Assembly: GCF_025562715.2 (NCBI RefSeq)
Contig: NZ_JAPFCC010000001.1
Span: forward strand, 3,242,501-3,306,500
Reading direction: 5' to 3'
Length of the DNA stretch: 64,000 bases
Source: Endozoicomonas gorgoniicola
GTDB taxonomy: Bacteria > Pseudomonadota > Gammaproteobacteria > Pseudomonadales > Endozoicomonadaceae
Position 1 is the stretch's first letter. Every line of letters starts with the position of its first letter. Position numbers and translations under genes: made by a program. Positions 53,748 through 62,579 of the stretch are shown here, one piece after another. Below the pieces are notes generated by a model that made no database searches, had not been told where the DNA came from, and saw nothing but the letters and a program-made list of their open reading frames with translations.

Positions 53748-55100
53748 ATGATCACTGAGTTCAATATAAAAAACTTCAAATCATTTTCGAAATCACAGAC
53801 TCTTCCTCTAGCTCCTATTACGTTAATTTATGGTCCTAACTCAGCAGGTAAAAGTTCTGTCATACAATCACTGATGATGTTGAAGCAGACACTGCTTGAG
53901 AAAGAAAAAGACAGTGATCTGGTAACATCGGGTGAAGACATTGATCTGGGTACCTTTGAGTCATTAATACATGGACAAAACCCGGTTAAAGAGATGTTAT
54001 TTTCAATTAAGTACAAGAATCAGCTGGATGCAAAGGAGTTTCAGCAAAAATACTCTTACAATATGCTCTACTCTAACAACGATATCAGAACAGTTGAGCT
54101 TGCCTATAAGCAATTTGAGACCAAAGCCAGTCTGAACCATTATAAGTTCATCTGCAGTGATAAGAATGGTGAAAAAGTAAATTATCATGTTGAAAGAGGG
54201 CATAAAACTTCAAGCGGCACTACATTCACTCTGAAACATAACAAAAGCTTGAGACAAATCATTTCAAAACGAGTAAAGCTCTCATCAGCCGATGGCCATG
54301 GGTGGAACCTACTGGAAGACTGGTTATCTGAACCCTTTAAAATTGGTTCACATCTTAACATTCCAAGCGTTATAACTGATCTTGGTACACCATTAAGTGA
54401 CTATACCGATAAAGTTCTGGATGATATCCGCTCTAAGTTTGAAGATATAAAATATCTGGGACCGCTAAGAAGCTCTCCCAAGAGATTCTATTCGGATGCC
54501 ATCAGCAATTATCAAAAGAGTCAGGGAAAAAATAATCTTGGTCTTGATATTTATACAGCATCCAGAGAAACAAAAGAAAAAATCAATATAACGCTGGACA
54601 ATTTTCATATCCCATACGCATTAAGCGCAAAGGATGTTGGTAATATCAATACTGGCCCCCTAATTTCTGTTCAGCTCAAAGATTTACGCAATGGTGCAGT
54701 AGTAACCCCTAGAGATGTAGGTTTTGGTATTGGTCAGGTGCTCCCAATCATCCTTGATGCCATTGTATCCAAAAAGAAAGTGATATGCGTAGAACAACCA
54801 GAAATACACCTTCACCCAAAGCTGCAAGCACATTTAGCTGATTTGTTTATTGATTCTAGTTCACCCCAAAATGGCAATCAGTGGATCATCGAAACCCATA
54901 GTGAAGCACTGATGCTAAGAATACAAAGGCGCATAAGGGAAGGGTTAATAAGCAAGGATTTGATATCAGTCTTATATGTCGATGTCGGACAAGATGGTGC
55001 TCAAGTCACACAGATAAGCCTGGATGAGGAAGGTGACTTCACAACAATTTGGCCTGCAGGTTTCTTTGAAGAAAGACTTGATGAAGTATTTGGTGAATAA
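53748..55100 (+). CDS. AAA ATPase (DUF3696/OLD-like), first gene of a two-gene system
   Basis: A 450-residue SMC/ABC-type ATPase. Walker A GPNSAGKSS is at residue 29; the signature/Walker B region VEQPEIHLHPKLQ is at about 348; the late H-loop is WIIETHSEALMLRIQRR. The order and length match DUF3696/AAA_15 ATPases that act as sensors in defence pairs (for example the ATPase of PARIS), and there is no TOPRIM domain as in OLD nucleases. The partner gene begins at the base after its stop. Confidence 0.85.
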   Translation: MITEFNIKNFKSFSKSQTLPLAPITLIYGPNSAGKSSVIQSLMMLKQTLLEKEKDSDLVTSGEDIDLGTFESLIHGQNPVKEMLFSIKYKNQLDAKEFQQKYSYNMLYSNNDIRTVELAYKQFETKASLNHYKFICSDKNGEKVNYHVERGHKTSSGTTFTLKHNKSLRQIISKRVKLSSADGHGWNLLEDWLSEPFKIGSHLNIPSVITDLGTPLSDYTDKVLDDIRSKFEDIKYLGPLRSSPKRFYSDAISNYQKSQGKNNLGLDIYTASRETKEKINITLDNFHIPYALSAKDVGNINTGPLISVQLKDLRNGAVVTPRDVGFGIGQVLPIILDAIVSKKKVICVEQPEIHLHPKLQAHLADLFIDSSSPQNGNQWIIETHSEALMLRIQRRIREGLISKDLISVLYVDVGQDGAQVTQISLDEEGDFTTIWPAGFFEERLDEVFGE

Positions 55101-56072
55101 ATGCTGACGACGTTTTATTTTGATCAGGAGCTGTTTGATGACAGCGCTCTCGAGTATCCAGCGATCAACAATGCCATATTGGAATCATGGCGCAATTATG
55201 GTTGTCTGGCGGTATGCACAGAGAACAGTAAAAATATTATCTCCGCTATTAACAAGGTTCCACTTAAATACAAGCAGCGTTGGATCACAGCTCTTTCTTC
55301 CAAAACTTTTAAAAAAACAAAAGTCAGAATAGACAACCCTGTACTTTCAACATTGAGCAGCATCGATGACTTTAAAGAAAACTATTTCAAGAATGACATA
55401 ATCACAGGTATACTTCCTTCAGATTATAACGAGCTGTTTACAACTAGAACTATTGATGTCAGTAACCATCATTTAGAAATAATCAACCCAACAAATATCA
55501 ATGAATCAATCAATTTCACAACCAGCAAAGATAGTTGTGAACAGGATATAAAAGCCAATGAAGACTTCTCAGAGCTCTGGTGCAGACGGTTTGATGGTCT
55601 GGCAAAACATACGTCTATCATCACAATAATTGATCGATATATGGCTTTAAACATCGAATACGATCTAAACAGAAGAAAAGCCACATCACTTGAAAGATTG
55701 ATTGAAAAGCTATTTGCTTATGACAAGAAGTTTGTCATAGACATTTACAGCGCCTGTGATATACCCAATAAAAATATTAATGCCAGCAGCATCAAGTCCT
55801 ACATAGAAAGCACTGTCAAAAAAAAGCCGTATTACAAAGATAAAAATTTTGAAATACGGTTTTCTCTTTGCAAAGATAGGATTTTCAAAACGAAGGCTCA
55901 TGATCGAATGATGTGTTTTGATGATCATGTGGTGCAGATTGGAAAAGGTATGGAAATATTTCGATCCAATCCTATTGAGAACAATACATTCACAATAAAA
56001 GCAAGGCGAGCTACATTCTTTGATGAAGCCTACAAGGAACTTACCAAGAACAGAGACTGGGTGTACCGATAA
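55101..56072 (+). CDS. Putative PLD-like effector partner of the ATPase
   Basis: A 323-residue soluble protein directly downstream of the ATPase with no intergenic base. The C-terminal half has KAHDRMMCFDDHVVQIGKGM at about residues 263-283, an H-D-R-x(6)-D-x(6)-G arrangement like one half of a phospholipase D/HKD site, as in PLD-like nucleases of bacterial defence. The N-terminal roughly 150 residues are not recognised. An effector nuclease activated by the ATPase is inferred. The match is weak; an unrelated fold remains possible. Confidence 0.6.
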   Translation: MLTTFYFDQELFDDSALEYPAINNAILESWRNYGCLAVCTENSKNIISAINKVPLKYKQRWITALSSKTFKKTKVRIDNPVLSTLSSIDDFKENYFKNDIITGILPSDYNELFTTRTIDVSNHHLEIINPTNINESINFTTSKDSCEQDIKANEDFSELWCRRFDGLAKHTSIITIIDRYMALNIEYDLNRRKATSLERLIEKLFAYDKKFVIDIYSACDIPNKNINASSIKSYIESTVKKKPYYKDKNFEIRFSLCKDRIFKTKAHDRMMCFDDHVVQIGKGMEIFRSNPIENNTFTIKARRATFFDEAYKELTKNRDWVYR

Positions 56073-56175
56073 ATTTCCACAAATAATCTTAGAACTATTA
56101 CACCTCTTTAGAAAACAATAATTTTCAACAATAAAACAGCAGCATAAAAATCAACCATTCATCGATCAAGATAAT

Positions 56176-57771
56176 ATGGAATTACATTTTCAAAGCGTTT
56201 CAGGAAAAGAAAATATTGGTGACTTTACCTGGATACACCATACAGGACGACAGGCCATCATTACCGATATGGTTTCAGGTACCGATGCCAATCATGGACT
56301 TCTATTACTTAGAAACTGGCTAAATGAGCGACAGAGCAATGAGCTTTTTGACCCAATATCGTTGATTAATGATATTCACACACTTTTCCTGAGTGAGAAC
56401 GTTCAAACCGTATTCGGAGTGATTACTCAGTCTGGTTCAGGGTATCTCTGCCATTATGTTGGGAATCTGCGGCTATTCAGTATTTCAGAGTCAGTGACTC
56501 TCTACCCTGAAACGACAGTAGAAAGTCAACCTAATGCCGTAGTGGGCCAGCCTACCACACCTCCAATAGCCAAATACGTTCTCAAGCCAGACAGTGACAG
56601 CTTACTGATGCTGACCAGTGATGGTTTGAACTCGGAAATACTGTGCTCAACTGAAATGAGTTACCAATCATTAAAGTCAGGTAACTTATACAGACAGTTT
56701 TTGCCTGCTGTTTCCGACAGGGACTGGTCAGCTCTGCTATTCCCAATGACCAATACTCATACCTTTGTTCGCCCTGAATGGCCGTACAATCCATTTGTTG
56801 GCCCACAGGAGGACAGGTTTCATGAAAGGCGTGGTCTGGCTGACCTGGCTACTGCATTGTTCAACTGCCCGCAGTTTGATGGTTTCAGGATTGTGTCCTG
56901 CCCACCAATATTAAGTGACAGTTCATCAAGACTGTTTGATGGCTTGTTGATATACCCCTTTGGTGTAATACCTCTGGAGCTCAAAGATCATCATGGCAAC
57001 ATCAAGGTTGACATCTCTACATCCAAACGACAAAGCCTTTATATTTCAAATGAGCGTGGTGAAAACACTTTTTCAAACCCAGTTCATAAACTACGAGAAT
57101 CATTAAGGCGTTTTGGTGATTTACCAGCGCTTAAAGGTCTGGACCCAATGCTAAAAAATACTGGTCTGGTTATTTTTACATCGCCTGATGCCACTGTCAG
57201 CTGTATTTATAATGAAGAAACATTACCAGTGCCTTTTATACAAGCTGGCGAAGTTCTGGTAGCCCAGCCTGAGAATATTTCTGAAGCTTTGATGAGCTTT
57301 TGTAAAAAGCGCTTTGGGAAAAAACTCAGGCACCGCCTTGATGAGTCTGAGATCAACCTTATTGTTGACCAGCTGGTTAATTCATATCCAGCTCAGGAGA
57401 ACGGTGCTCAGTGGATAGGTGAGTACCAGTGCAGTCGGGATGTCAATACAAAAGAGTCCACGGATTATTATAAGGTGTTCGATGCTTGGGAGTATGGTAA
57501 CCGAAGGTGGGCAAAATGCTTCTCGTTTGACCACTTAAGCAATATTCACAGACAGGCCGAAATCCAGAGCCTTGGTCGGGAGGCGCAAATTTTGGTTCTT
57601 CCCTGTTTTAAGTGGGTAGTTTTCAACGATGTACGCCAGTGGGGTACAAGTCCAAGCCTCCAAGATGAAAGTAGATCGCTGTCTTATATCTTTCACGGTT
57701 TCGAAAGCCACAAGCCCGATTCTTCAAACTCTGAATCTTGCTGTTCACTCCCTCTGCTCGACCGTTATTAG
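56176..57771 (+). pseudogene. PP2C-like/NERD/pseudokinase gene, 5' part interrupted by ISL3
   Basis: Native sequence runs to 57593; after that the frame reads into the ISL3 element and stops at 57771. Residues 1-195 resemble a PP2C phosphatase (LLMLTSDGL, DRDWSALLF), although the usual DGMGG is replaced by TDMVSG. Residues 200-400 are NERD-like (FDGLLIYPFGVIPLELKDHHGN). From about 430 a kinase N-lobe starts (RWAKCFSF with the beta-3 Lys; GREAQIL with the alpha-C Glu). Joining 57593 to 58932 restores one frame of 685 residues ending at 59571. Confidence 0.88.
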
Positions 57772-58923
57772 CCTCAAGGACAATAGCGTTGATGATACCC
57801 CACAAGTGCTCTTTGACCGTTCTGGCAACTTCTTTTATGGGCTCAAGCCGACATCTCTGCGCCCAGCATAGCCACCTCTTCCAGGCCTTGATTGCCCAAG
57901 CTCTGGACTTGTAATTCCATAAGCTCATTGCCATTTGCCGGATGGCCCAGGCGCGAGCTGTTTTAAGTGTCGAGTTTCTCAGTGGTTCGAAGTTATCCCA
58001 CTGCTCTTCAGACATGTTTTCAGGGTTAGTCAGCCAGTCGTAGCGAGTCCCCTTAAGCAGCTCTACACCTTGGTTTACAAGGGCTTTGTTCTCTTCTATC
58101 CGAACCTTGTTGACAGCTTTACCCAGAGACTGAGCAACGTGAAACTTATCAAATGCAATCTTCTGATCTGCGTCTGGAACATTCTCACTGACTGACTTGA
58201 TGTAAGCCTTGGACATGTCCATCGTCACGCATTCGATCCCCTCTTTATGGTCATAGGGCAGTGTGTCAAAGTACTCGTTGAGACTGTCACTTTTACGGTC
58301 ATCAGAAACGTGAATAACAACGCCTTGGTCGTGGTCAGTGACCACTGTGACGTATTCATGATGCTTTTGAAATGAGGTTTCATCAACAGCGATTCGTTTT
58401 GGTGGCTTAGCATCACGACGAGCCAGTCCTCTCTTCACTGCACGCTGCTGAATACCGTCTATGGCATTCCAACCAAGCTTCATTTGTCGTGCAACTGCCT
58501 TCGTAGTTGCCTCCTTTAGCCAGTCAATAACAAGGGCTTCAAACAGAGCTGTATATCGAGAGTCAGATTCAGCCCAGGGCACATTGATGGCTAACACCTT
58601 ATGCTCAGGGCACTGGGTCCGTGGAACCCTGGCAACTAGAATAGTCTGAAACTGACAGGTATCCAGATGACGCCACTTCTGAGTGATGTGGTCGTAGCCA
58701 GAGCAGGGCTTATCGCAAACACTGCATTTGCAGGCCTTTTTACCATTGTGTTCAATGAATACCCGAACCTGTTGATCCTGTAATGACAATTCAACTTCAG
58801 AAACGAACCAAGGAGACTCAATACCCAGTATTTGAGAATAGAGTTGCTTATCACGCATCGGTGCATCCTTGCATTGAGTGCTTCAGAATATAATAAATCA
58901 CCCACTCAAATTGAGGAAGAGCC
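57594..58923 (-). mobile_element. ISL3-family insertion sequence with 8-bp target duplication
   Basis: A 1330-bp element. Imperfect 24-bp terminal inverted repeats lie at 57594-57617 (starting GGTTCTTCCCTG) and 58900-58923 (complement starting GGCTCTTCCTCA), both ending AGTGGGT. The flanks CAAATTTT at 57586-57593 and 58924-58931 are an exact 8-bp target duplication, as expected for ISL3. The interrupted kinase gene is restored by precise removal of the element and one duplicate. Confidence 0.95.
57623..58858 (-). CDS. ISL3-family transposase
   Basis: A 411-residue transposase with an N-terminal zinc finger (CKCSVCDKPCSGYDH and later CPEH), a DDE core with D in RIAVDETSFQKH, D in CVTMDMSKAY and E in LEANNGRAEGVNSKIQ. 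Intact frame within ISL3 ends, so potentially active; it lies antisense to the host gene. Confidence 0.93.
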   Translation of the reverse strand: MRDKQLYSQILGIESPWFVSEVELSLQDQQVRVFIEHNGKKACKCSVCDKPCSGYDHITQKWRHLDTCQFQTILVARVPRTQCPEHKVLAINVPWAESDSRYTALFEALVIDWLKEATTKAVARQMKLGWNAIDGIQQRAVKRGLARRDAKPPKRIAVDETSFQKHHEYVTVVTDHDQGVVIHVSDDRKSDSLNEYFDTLPYDHKEGIECVTMDMSKAYIKSVSENVPDADQKIAFDKFHVAQSLGKAVNKVRIEENKALVNQGVELLKGTRYDWLTNPENMSEEQWDNFEPLRNSTLKTARAWAIRQMAMSLWNYKSRAWAIKAWKRWLCWAQRCRLEPIKEVARTVKEHLWGIINAIVLEANNGRAEGVNSKIQSLKNRACGFRNRERYKTAIYFHLGGLDLYPTGVHR

Positions 58924-58944
58924 CAAATTTTAAACCGGCTCGGA

Positions 58945-59571
58945 ATGAAACGCCTGCATGGTGTTCAATATTATTGCGGAAAGGAAGTCACAGATGATCA
59001 TCTGTATATCTTTCTGGAACCTGCTCCAGAGTTAAACCTGACAGAGTGGGCAAAGAACAAGCCATCCCGGCAAGAGATTACCTCATTGTTGCTTTCAGTC
59101 GCAGAGATACTGAAAAACATTCAAACAGTAGGTGAGCCAGCGATCATACACCGGGCGATTAATCCCGAGAATATACGGATTGATGAGAATGGCCAGCCAA
59201 TGCTGATTAACTTTGAACTTTGCCAGCTTGAAACTGTTGCCACTTTGCCCATTAACGCCAGAAGAACCTTCGCTCAGCAATATCAGGCACCGGAGGTGAA
59301 TGAACCGGGGCAAACTCTGACTTATGCGGCTGATATTTACAGCCTCGGACTGATCGCCTTCCAGATGCTCGCTGGCAACTTACCCTTCGAAGACTCATCA
59401 AAAGAGCTGATTGCCAAAGGGCGAAGGCCCGTATTCTGGAACAGGTTGTGTAAGGAATTGGACATAGATAAATCCAATGCTCAGTTCCTGCAGCGTCTCC
59501 TGCATAGCGTTGCGAAGCATAGACCTGGTATCAATGAAGTCATCGAGGTATTCAAATCATGGGCCAACTAG
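58945..59571 (+). pseudogene. 3' part of the interrupted pseudokinase gene
   Basis: Encodes the rest of the kinase domain begun before the ISL3 element; codons run in frame from 58932, and the ATG at 58945 is only an internal methionine. The catalytic loop reads HRAINPEN instead of HRDxKxxN, and the DFG position reads NFE, so both catalytic aspartates and the loop lysine are lost, while QAPEVN (APE) and the C-lobe remain. This predicts a pseudokinase that is catalytically dead but may bind nucleotide. The stop overlaps the next kinase gene by 13 bp. Confidence 0.87.
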
Positions 59572-60392
59572 CTGTCAAAAGTGCTATAAAATCTCCCTCT
59601 ACAGGCTACGAAATAGATAAAATTATTTATTCTAATCCGGTTACCAAACGAGCATTTTACCGTGTCAAAAATACGAGCTTATTCGGTACAACCTATGGTT
59701 TAAAAGTTATTGAGGTAGAGGACGGTCATCAAGTTAGGACAATAAAAAATGAAGTCGTTGCTCTCAACCGGTTACCTTTTGGCATCACATCTAAGTGCCA
59801 TTTGCATTGGAACCAAGGAAATAAACATTTTCTGTTAATGGACTGGATAGAGGGAACACCTTTATCTGAATACCTCGCTTCGAATAGCGAATCCAACATA
59901 CCGTTGGTTCAGAAGTTAGCAATAGCTGAGCAAGTTTGCAAAAAAGTACAACAGCTGCATCGCTTTAAATTATTACATAGGGATATCAAGCCAGACAATA
60001 TTATCCTCCAACTGGCAGGAAGAAACGTCACCAATGTTTACCTTATTGACTTTGGCTCATCCACACAGAAGCGGGAAACAGAAGAAGGTACCTATCATTA
60101 CCGATCTCCTGAGCAAAGTATTGCCAGAAACATAAGGCTTACTGAGACAAGCGATATATTTTCACTCAGCCAGGTTATTCATTTCATTTTAACCGGTAAT
60201 CCTGCCGAGCTTGAGCCAAATTTTGAGATATCTGACTGGGAGACCGAGATAGATACCCAGCAGAACCCTGCACTACCTAAGCAAATAGCGACAGTCCTCT
60301 CAAAAGGGTTACGTTTCAGCGCAAGTAGAAGAACTCAACAAGCACAAACTATTGCCAACCAGCTTCGTGACGCATCCAGACGAATAAAATAG
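59559..60392 (+). CDS. Ser/Thr protein kinase (active-looking)
   Basis: A 277-residue Hanks-type kinase that fills most of the protein. The beta-3 lysine is in YGLKVIEVE, the alpha-C glutamate in IKNEVVALNRL, the catalytic loop is HRDIKPDNIIL (about residue 141) and DFGS is the metal motif, with YRSPEQ for APE. No membrane helix or extracellular domain. Its start overlaps the end of the pseudokinase gene, and a helicase gene starts 10 bp after it, so it is the middle gene of a coupled cassette. Phosphorylation of the helicase or host targets is inferred. Confidence 0.9.
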   Translation: MGQLAVKSAIKSPSTGYEIDKIIYSNPVTKRAFYRVKNTSLFGTTYGLKVIEVEDGHQVRTIKNEVVALNRLPFGITSKCHLHWNQGNKHFLLMDWIEGTPLSEYLASNSESNIPLVQKLAIAEQVCKKVQQLHRFKLLHRDIKPDNIILQLAGRNVTNVYLIDFGSSTQKRETEEGTYHYRSPEQSIARNIRLTETSDIFSLSQVIHFILTGNPAELEPNFEISDWETEIDTQQNPALPKQIATVLSKGLRFSASRRTQQAQTIANQLRDASRRIK

Positions 60393-60402
60393 GAATTAAA
60401 GG

Positions 60403-60843
60403 ATGACTGATATAATCAACACATCTGTGCCATTCTGGCCAGAGCAAAAAGTGGCTAAATACGATTCTGAGATTCCACTTCTTTATAGAGAGGAAAATAA
60501 TTATCTGGATAAGAATTGGCCTGATAATGGACCCAGTCAGGACCAGGCTATCGACCAGCTGAAAAATGTTAAAAAAGGCTGGATCAGCTCTTTCAAACTA
60601 AAGAATAAAGATAGCGTAATGATTACGCTATTAATCAGTAAGTACAAAGTTAATGTTTCAGTTGGTAATAGCAATGGCAATTCAAGGCTATGGTTAAGCA
60701 GGATTTTCTTTGCCAACAATCAAGATCGCCAGCGTATGCTAGAAAATGGTGCATTAGTTTCTTTTGATGGACTGAGTATTATGAGTAACTGCTCAAAATT
60801 GACTGGCAAATCAACCTCTACAGGTCAAAGAAAGTTATCCTGA
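60403..60843 (+). pseudogene. 5' part of SF1 helicase gene interrupted by IS66
   Basis: Native codons run from the ATG at 60403 (MTDIINTSVPFWPEQ) to 60784; the last roughly 20 codons read into the IS66 end. The product is the N-terminal domain of a larger protein: removing 60785-62575 plus one copy of the target duplication joins it in frame to 62584 (SIM-TGREFGFG). I do not recognise the N-terminal domain, which includes a strand-rich stretch FKLKNKDSVMITLLISKYKV. It starts 10 bp after the kinase stop. Confidence 0.87.
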
Positions 60844-62575
60844 TCTTTCGTATATTTCACCGTATGCACCTGCCTGACTCACTATTCTCCAGTACAGACA
60901 ATGAACAGTTGCGTTCATTCGTCAAAAACCTTCTCGACACGGTCGAGAAGCAATCTGTGCAAATTGAAAGGCAGCGCGTTCAGATCGAACAGCTGGTCGA
61001 AGAGAACGAACAGCTTCGAGCAGAAATTCGCCACCTGAAGAAGCACAAGGGCAAGCCTAAAATCAGGCCTAATGTCTCGGACAAGGGCGATGATCAGGAA
61101 GACAGCTCTTCTGCGGAAGACACTGATCAGGCTGCCGGGAAAAGTGACACTGATCGTCCGCCGAAAAGTAAACGACCACGATCACAAGAAGCCGGTGAAA
61201 CCGCTGCACCACCAATGACTGTTGACCGAGAGGAAATCTGTTCAATCGCTGCTCCCGGTGAGAACTGGCGCTTCAAGTGCTATATCGACTTTTTCCATAC
61301 TGAGCTGGACTTGCGTTTTGTCACTACTCGCTACAGGCGTGAGTATTACACAACTCCGGAAGGCGGGGTGTCAGCCCCGCTACCTGATCATGTGAAAGAC
61401 CGTTTTGGCGACAACCTGAAAGCCCATCTGCTGGATTTTTATCATTCATGCAGTACGACACAGCCACTACTGCTATCTTGGCTGCACGACCATGGATGCT
61501 CAATATCAGAAGGTTCCCTGAGCAACATCCTGACGAAAGGCCATGATATTTTCCACCAGGAAAAAGAAGAATTGCTGGAAGCAGGGCTGACTTGCTCTGA
61601 TTATCTCCAGGCCGACGACACAGGTGCTCGCCACCAAGGAAAAAACGGCTACTGCCTGTTTATCGGCAACCCTTATTTTTCCTACTTCCATAGCAGCGAC
61701 AGTAAGAGCAGGATTAATTTCCTGGGCTGTCTGCAAGGGCAGCAGCGGCTTTATCTTCTCAACGACGTTGCCATTGACTACATGGAGAATCAGGTTGATG
61801 TGTCGAAGAAGTGGATCACTGCGCTATCCGAATGCGGCGAGAAGCGTTTCTCAACAGAAGAAGAGTGGGAGAGCTTCCTTAACAGCATTGGTTGTGCTGC
61901 CCCGCAACAAAGGCGCTGGGCGACAGAGGGTGTTTTAAAGGCCGCATTGATGCTCAATCATCGCCTTGAGAACCTGATTATCCATAGCGATGGAGCCCGG
62001 CAGTTTGATACAGCCTTTCAGCATTCGCTGTGTTGGTACCATGCGGGAAGAAACATGGACAAGCTGATACCGGCCAATGACCTGGAACGAGCCGCCCGTG
62101 ACACCGTGCAGGATCAGTACTGGTGCCTCTACGACGACATTGAGGCCTACCAGAAAAAACCAACGGACAAGGAGAAACAGAAGCTCTACCAGGAGTTTGA
62201 TCGTTGGGTAACACAGCGGGTTGACTACCCTGCCTTGCAGGCTGAGTTGGGCAAACTGATGGTTGTCAGGGAAGAGCTGTTATTGGTTCTTGAGTATCCG
62301 TGGCTGCCACTGCACAACAACCTGAGCGAGAGGCAGATCAGAGAGTATGTGAAACGGCGAAAGGTTAGCGGTGGTACCCGGAGTAAACTTGGGAGGAAAT
62401 GCCGCGACACCTTTGCCAGTTTGAAAAAGACCTGTAAACAACACGGGGTGTCCTTTGCCAACTATCTCAGGGACAGGCTGACTGGAACCAATCTGATTCC
62501 GCAGCTGGGGCATCTCATCCTGAAGGCATCAGGCTATCAGGAAACGGTTCTTGCCAATGGAATATGAGCAGTTAC
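60785..62575 (+). mobile_element. IS66-family insertion sequence with 8-bp target duplication
   Basis: A 1791-bp element bounded by perfect 11-bp terminal inverted repeats GTAACTGCTCA (60785-60795 and its complement at 62565-62575). TATTATGA at 60777-60784 and 62576-62583 is an exact 8-bp target duplication. Only a tnpC-type transposase is present, with no tnpA or tnpB, as in the ISBst12 subgroup. Confidence 0.95.
60864..62567 (+). CDS. IS66-family transposase (TnpC type)
   Basis: A 567-residue transposase with an N-terminal coiled coil (leucine/glutamate-rich repeats at about residues 25-65), a Lys/Asp-rich linker, and a DDE domain with D in LQADDTGARHQGKNG, D in IIHSDGARQF and E in LSERQIREYVKRRKVSGG. 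Frame intact and the element ends are perfect, so it may be recently active. Confidence 0.93.
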   Translation: MHLPDSLFSSTDNEQLRSFVKNLLDTVEKQSVQIERQRVQIEQLVEENEQLRAEIRHLKKHKGKPKIRPNVSDKGDDQEDSSSAEDTDQAAGKSDTDRPPKSKRPRSQEAGETAAPPMTVDREEICSIAAPGENWRFKCYIDFFHTELDLRFVTTRYRREYYTTPEGGVSAPLPDHVKDRFGDNLKAHLLDFYHSCSTTQPLLLSWLHDHGCSISEGSLSNILTKGHDIFHQEKEELLEAGLTCSDYLQADDTGARHQGKNGYCLFIGNPYFSYFHSSDSKSRINFLGCLQGQQRLYLLNDVAIDYMENQVDVSKKWITALSECGEKRFSTEEEWESFLNSIGCAAPQQRRWATEGVLKAALMLNHRLENLIIHSDGARQFDTAFQHSLCWYHAGRNMDKLIPANDLERAARDTVQDQYWCLYDDIEAYQKKPTDKEKQKLYQEFDRWVTQRVDYPALQAELGKLMVVREELLLVLEYPWLPLHNNLSERQIREYVKRRKVSGGTRSKLGRKCRDTFASLKKTCKQHGVSFANYLRDRLTGTNLIPQLGHLILKASGYQETVLANGI

Positions 62576-62579
62576 TATT

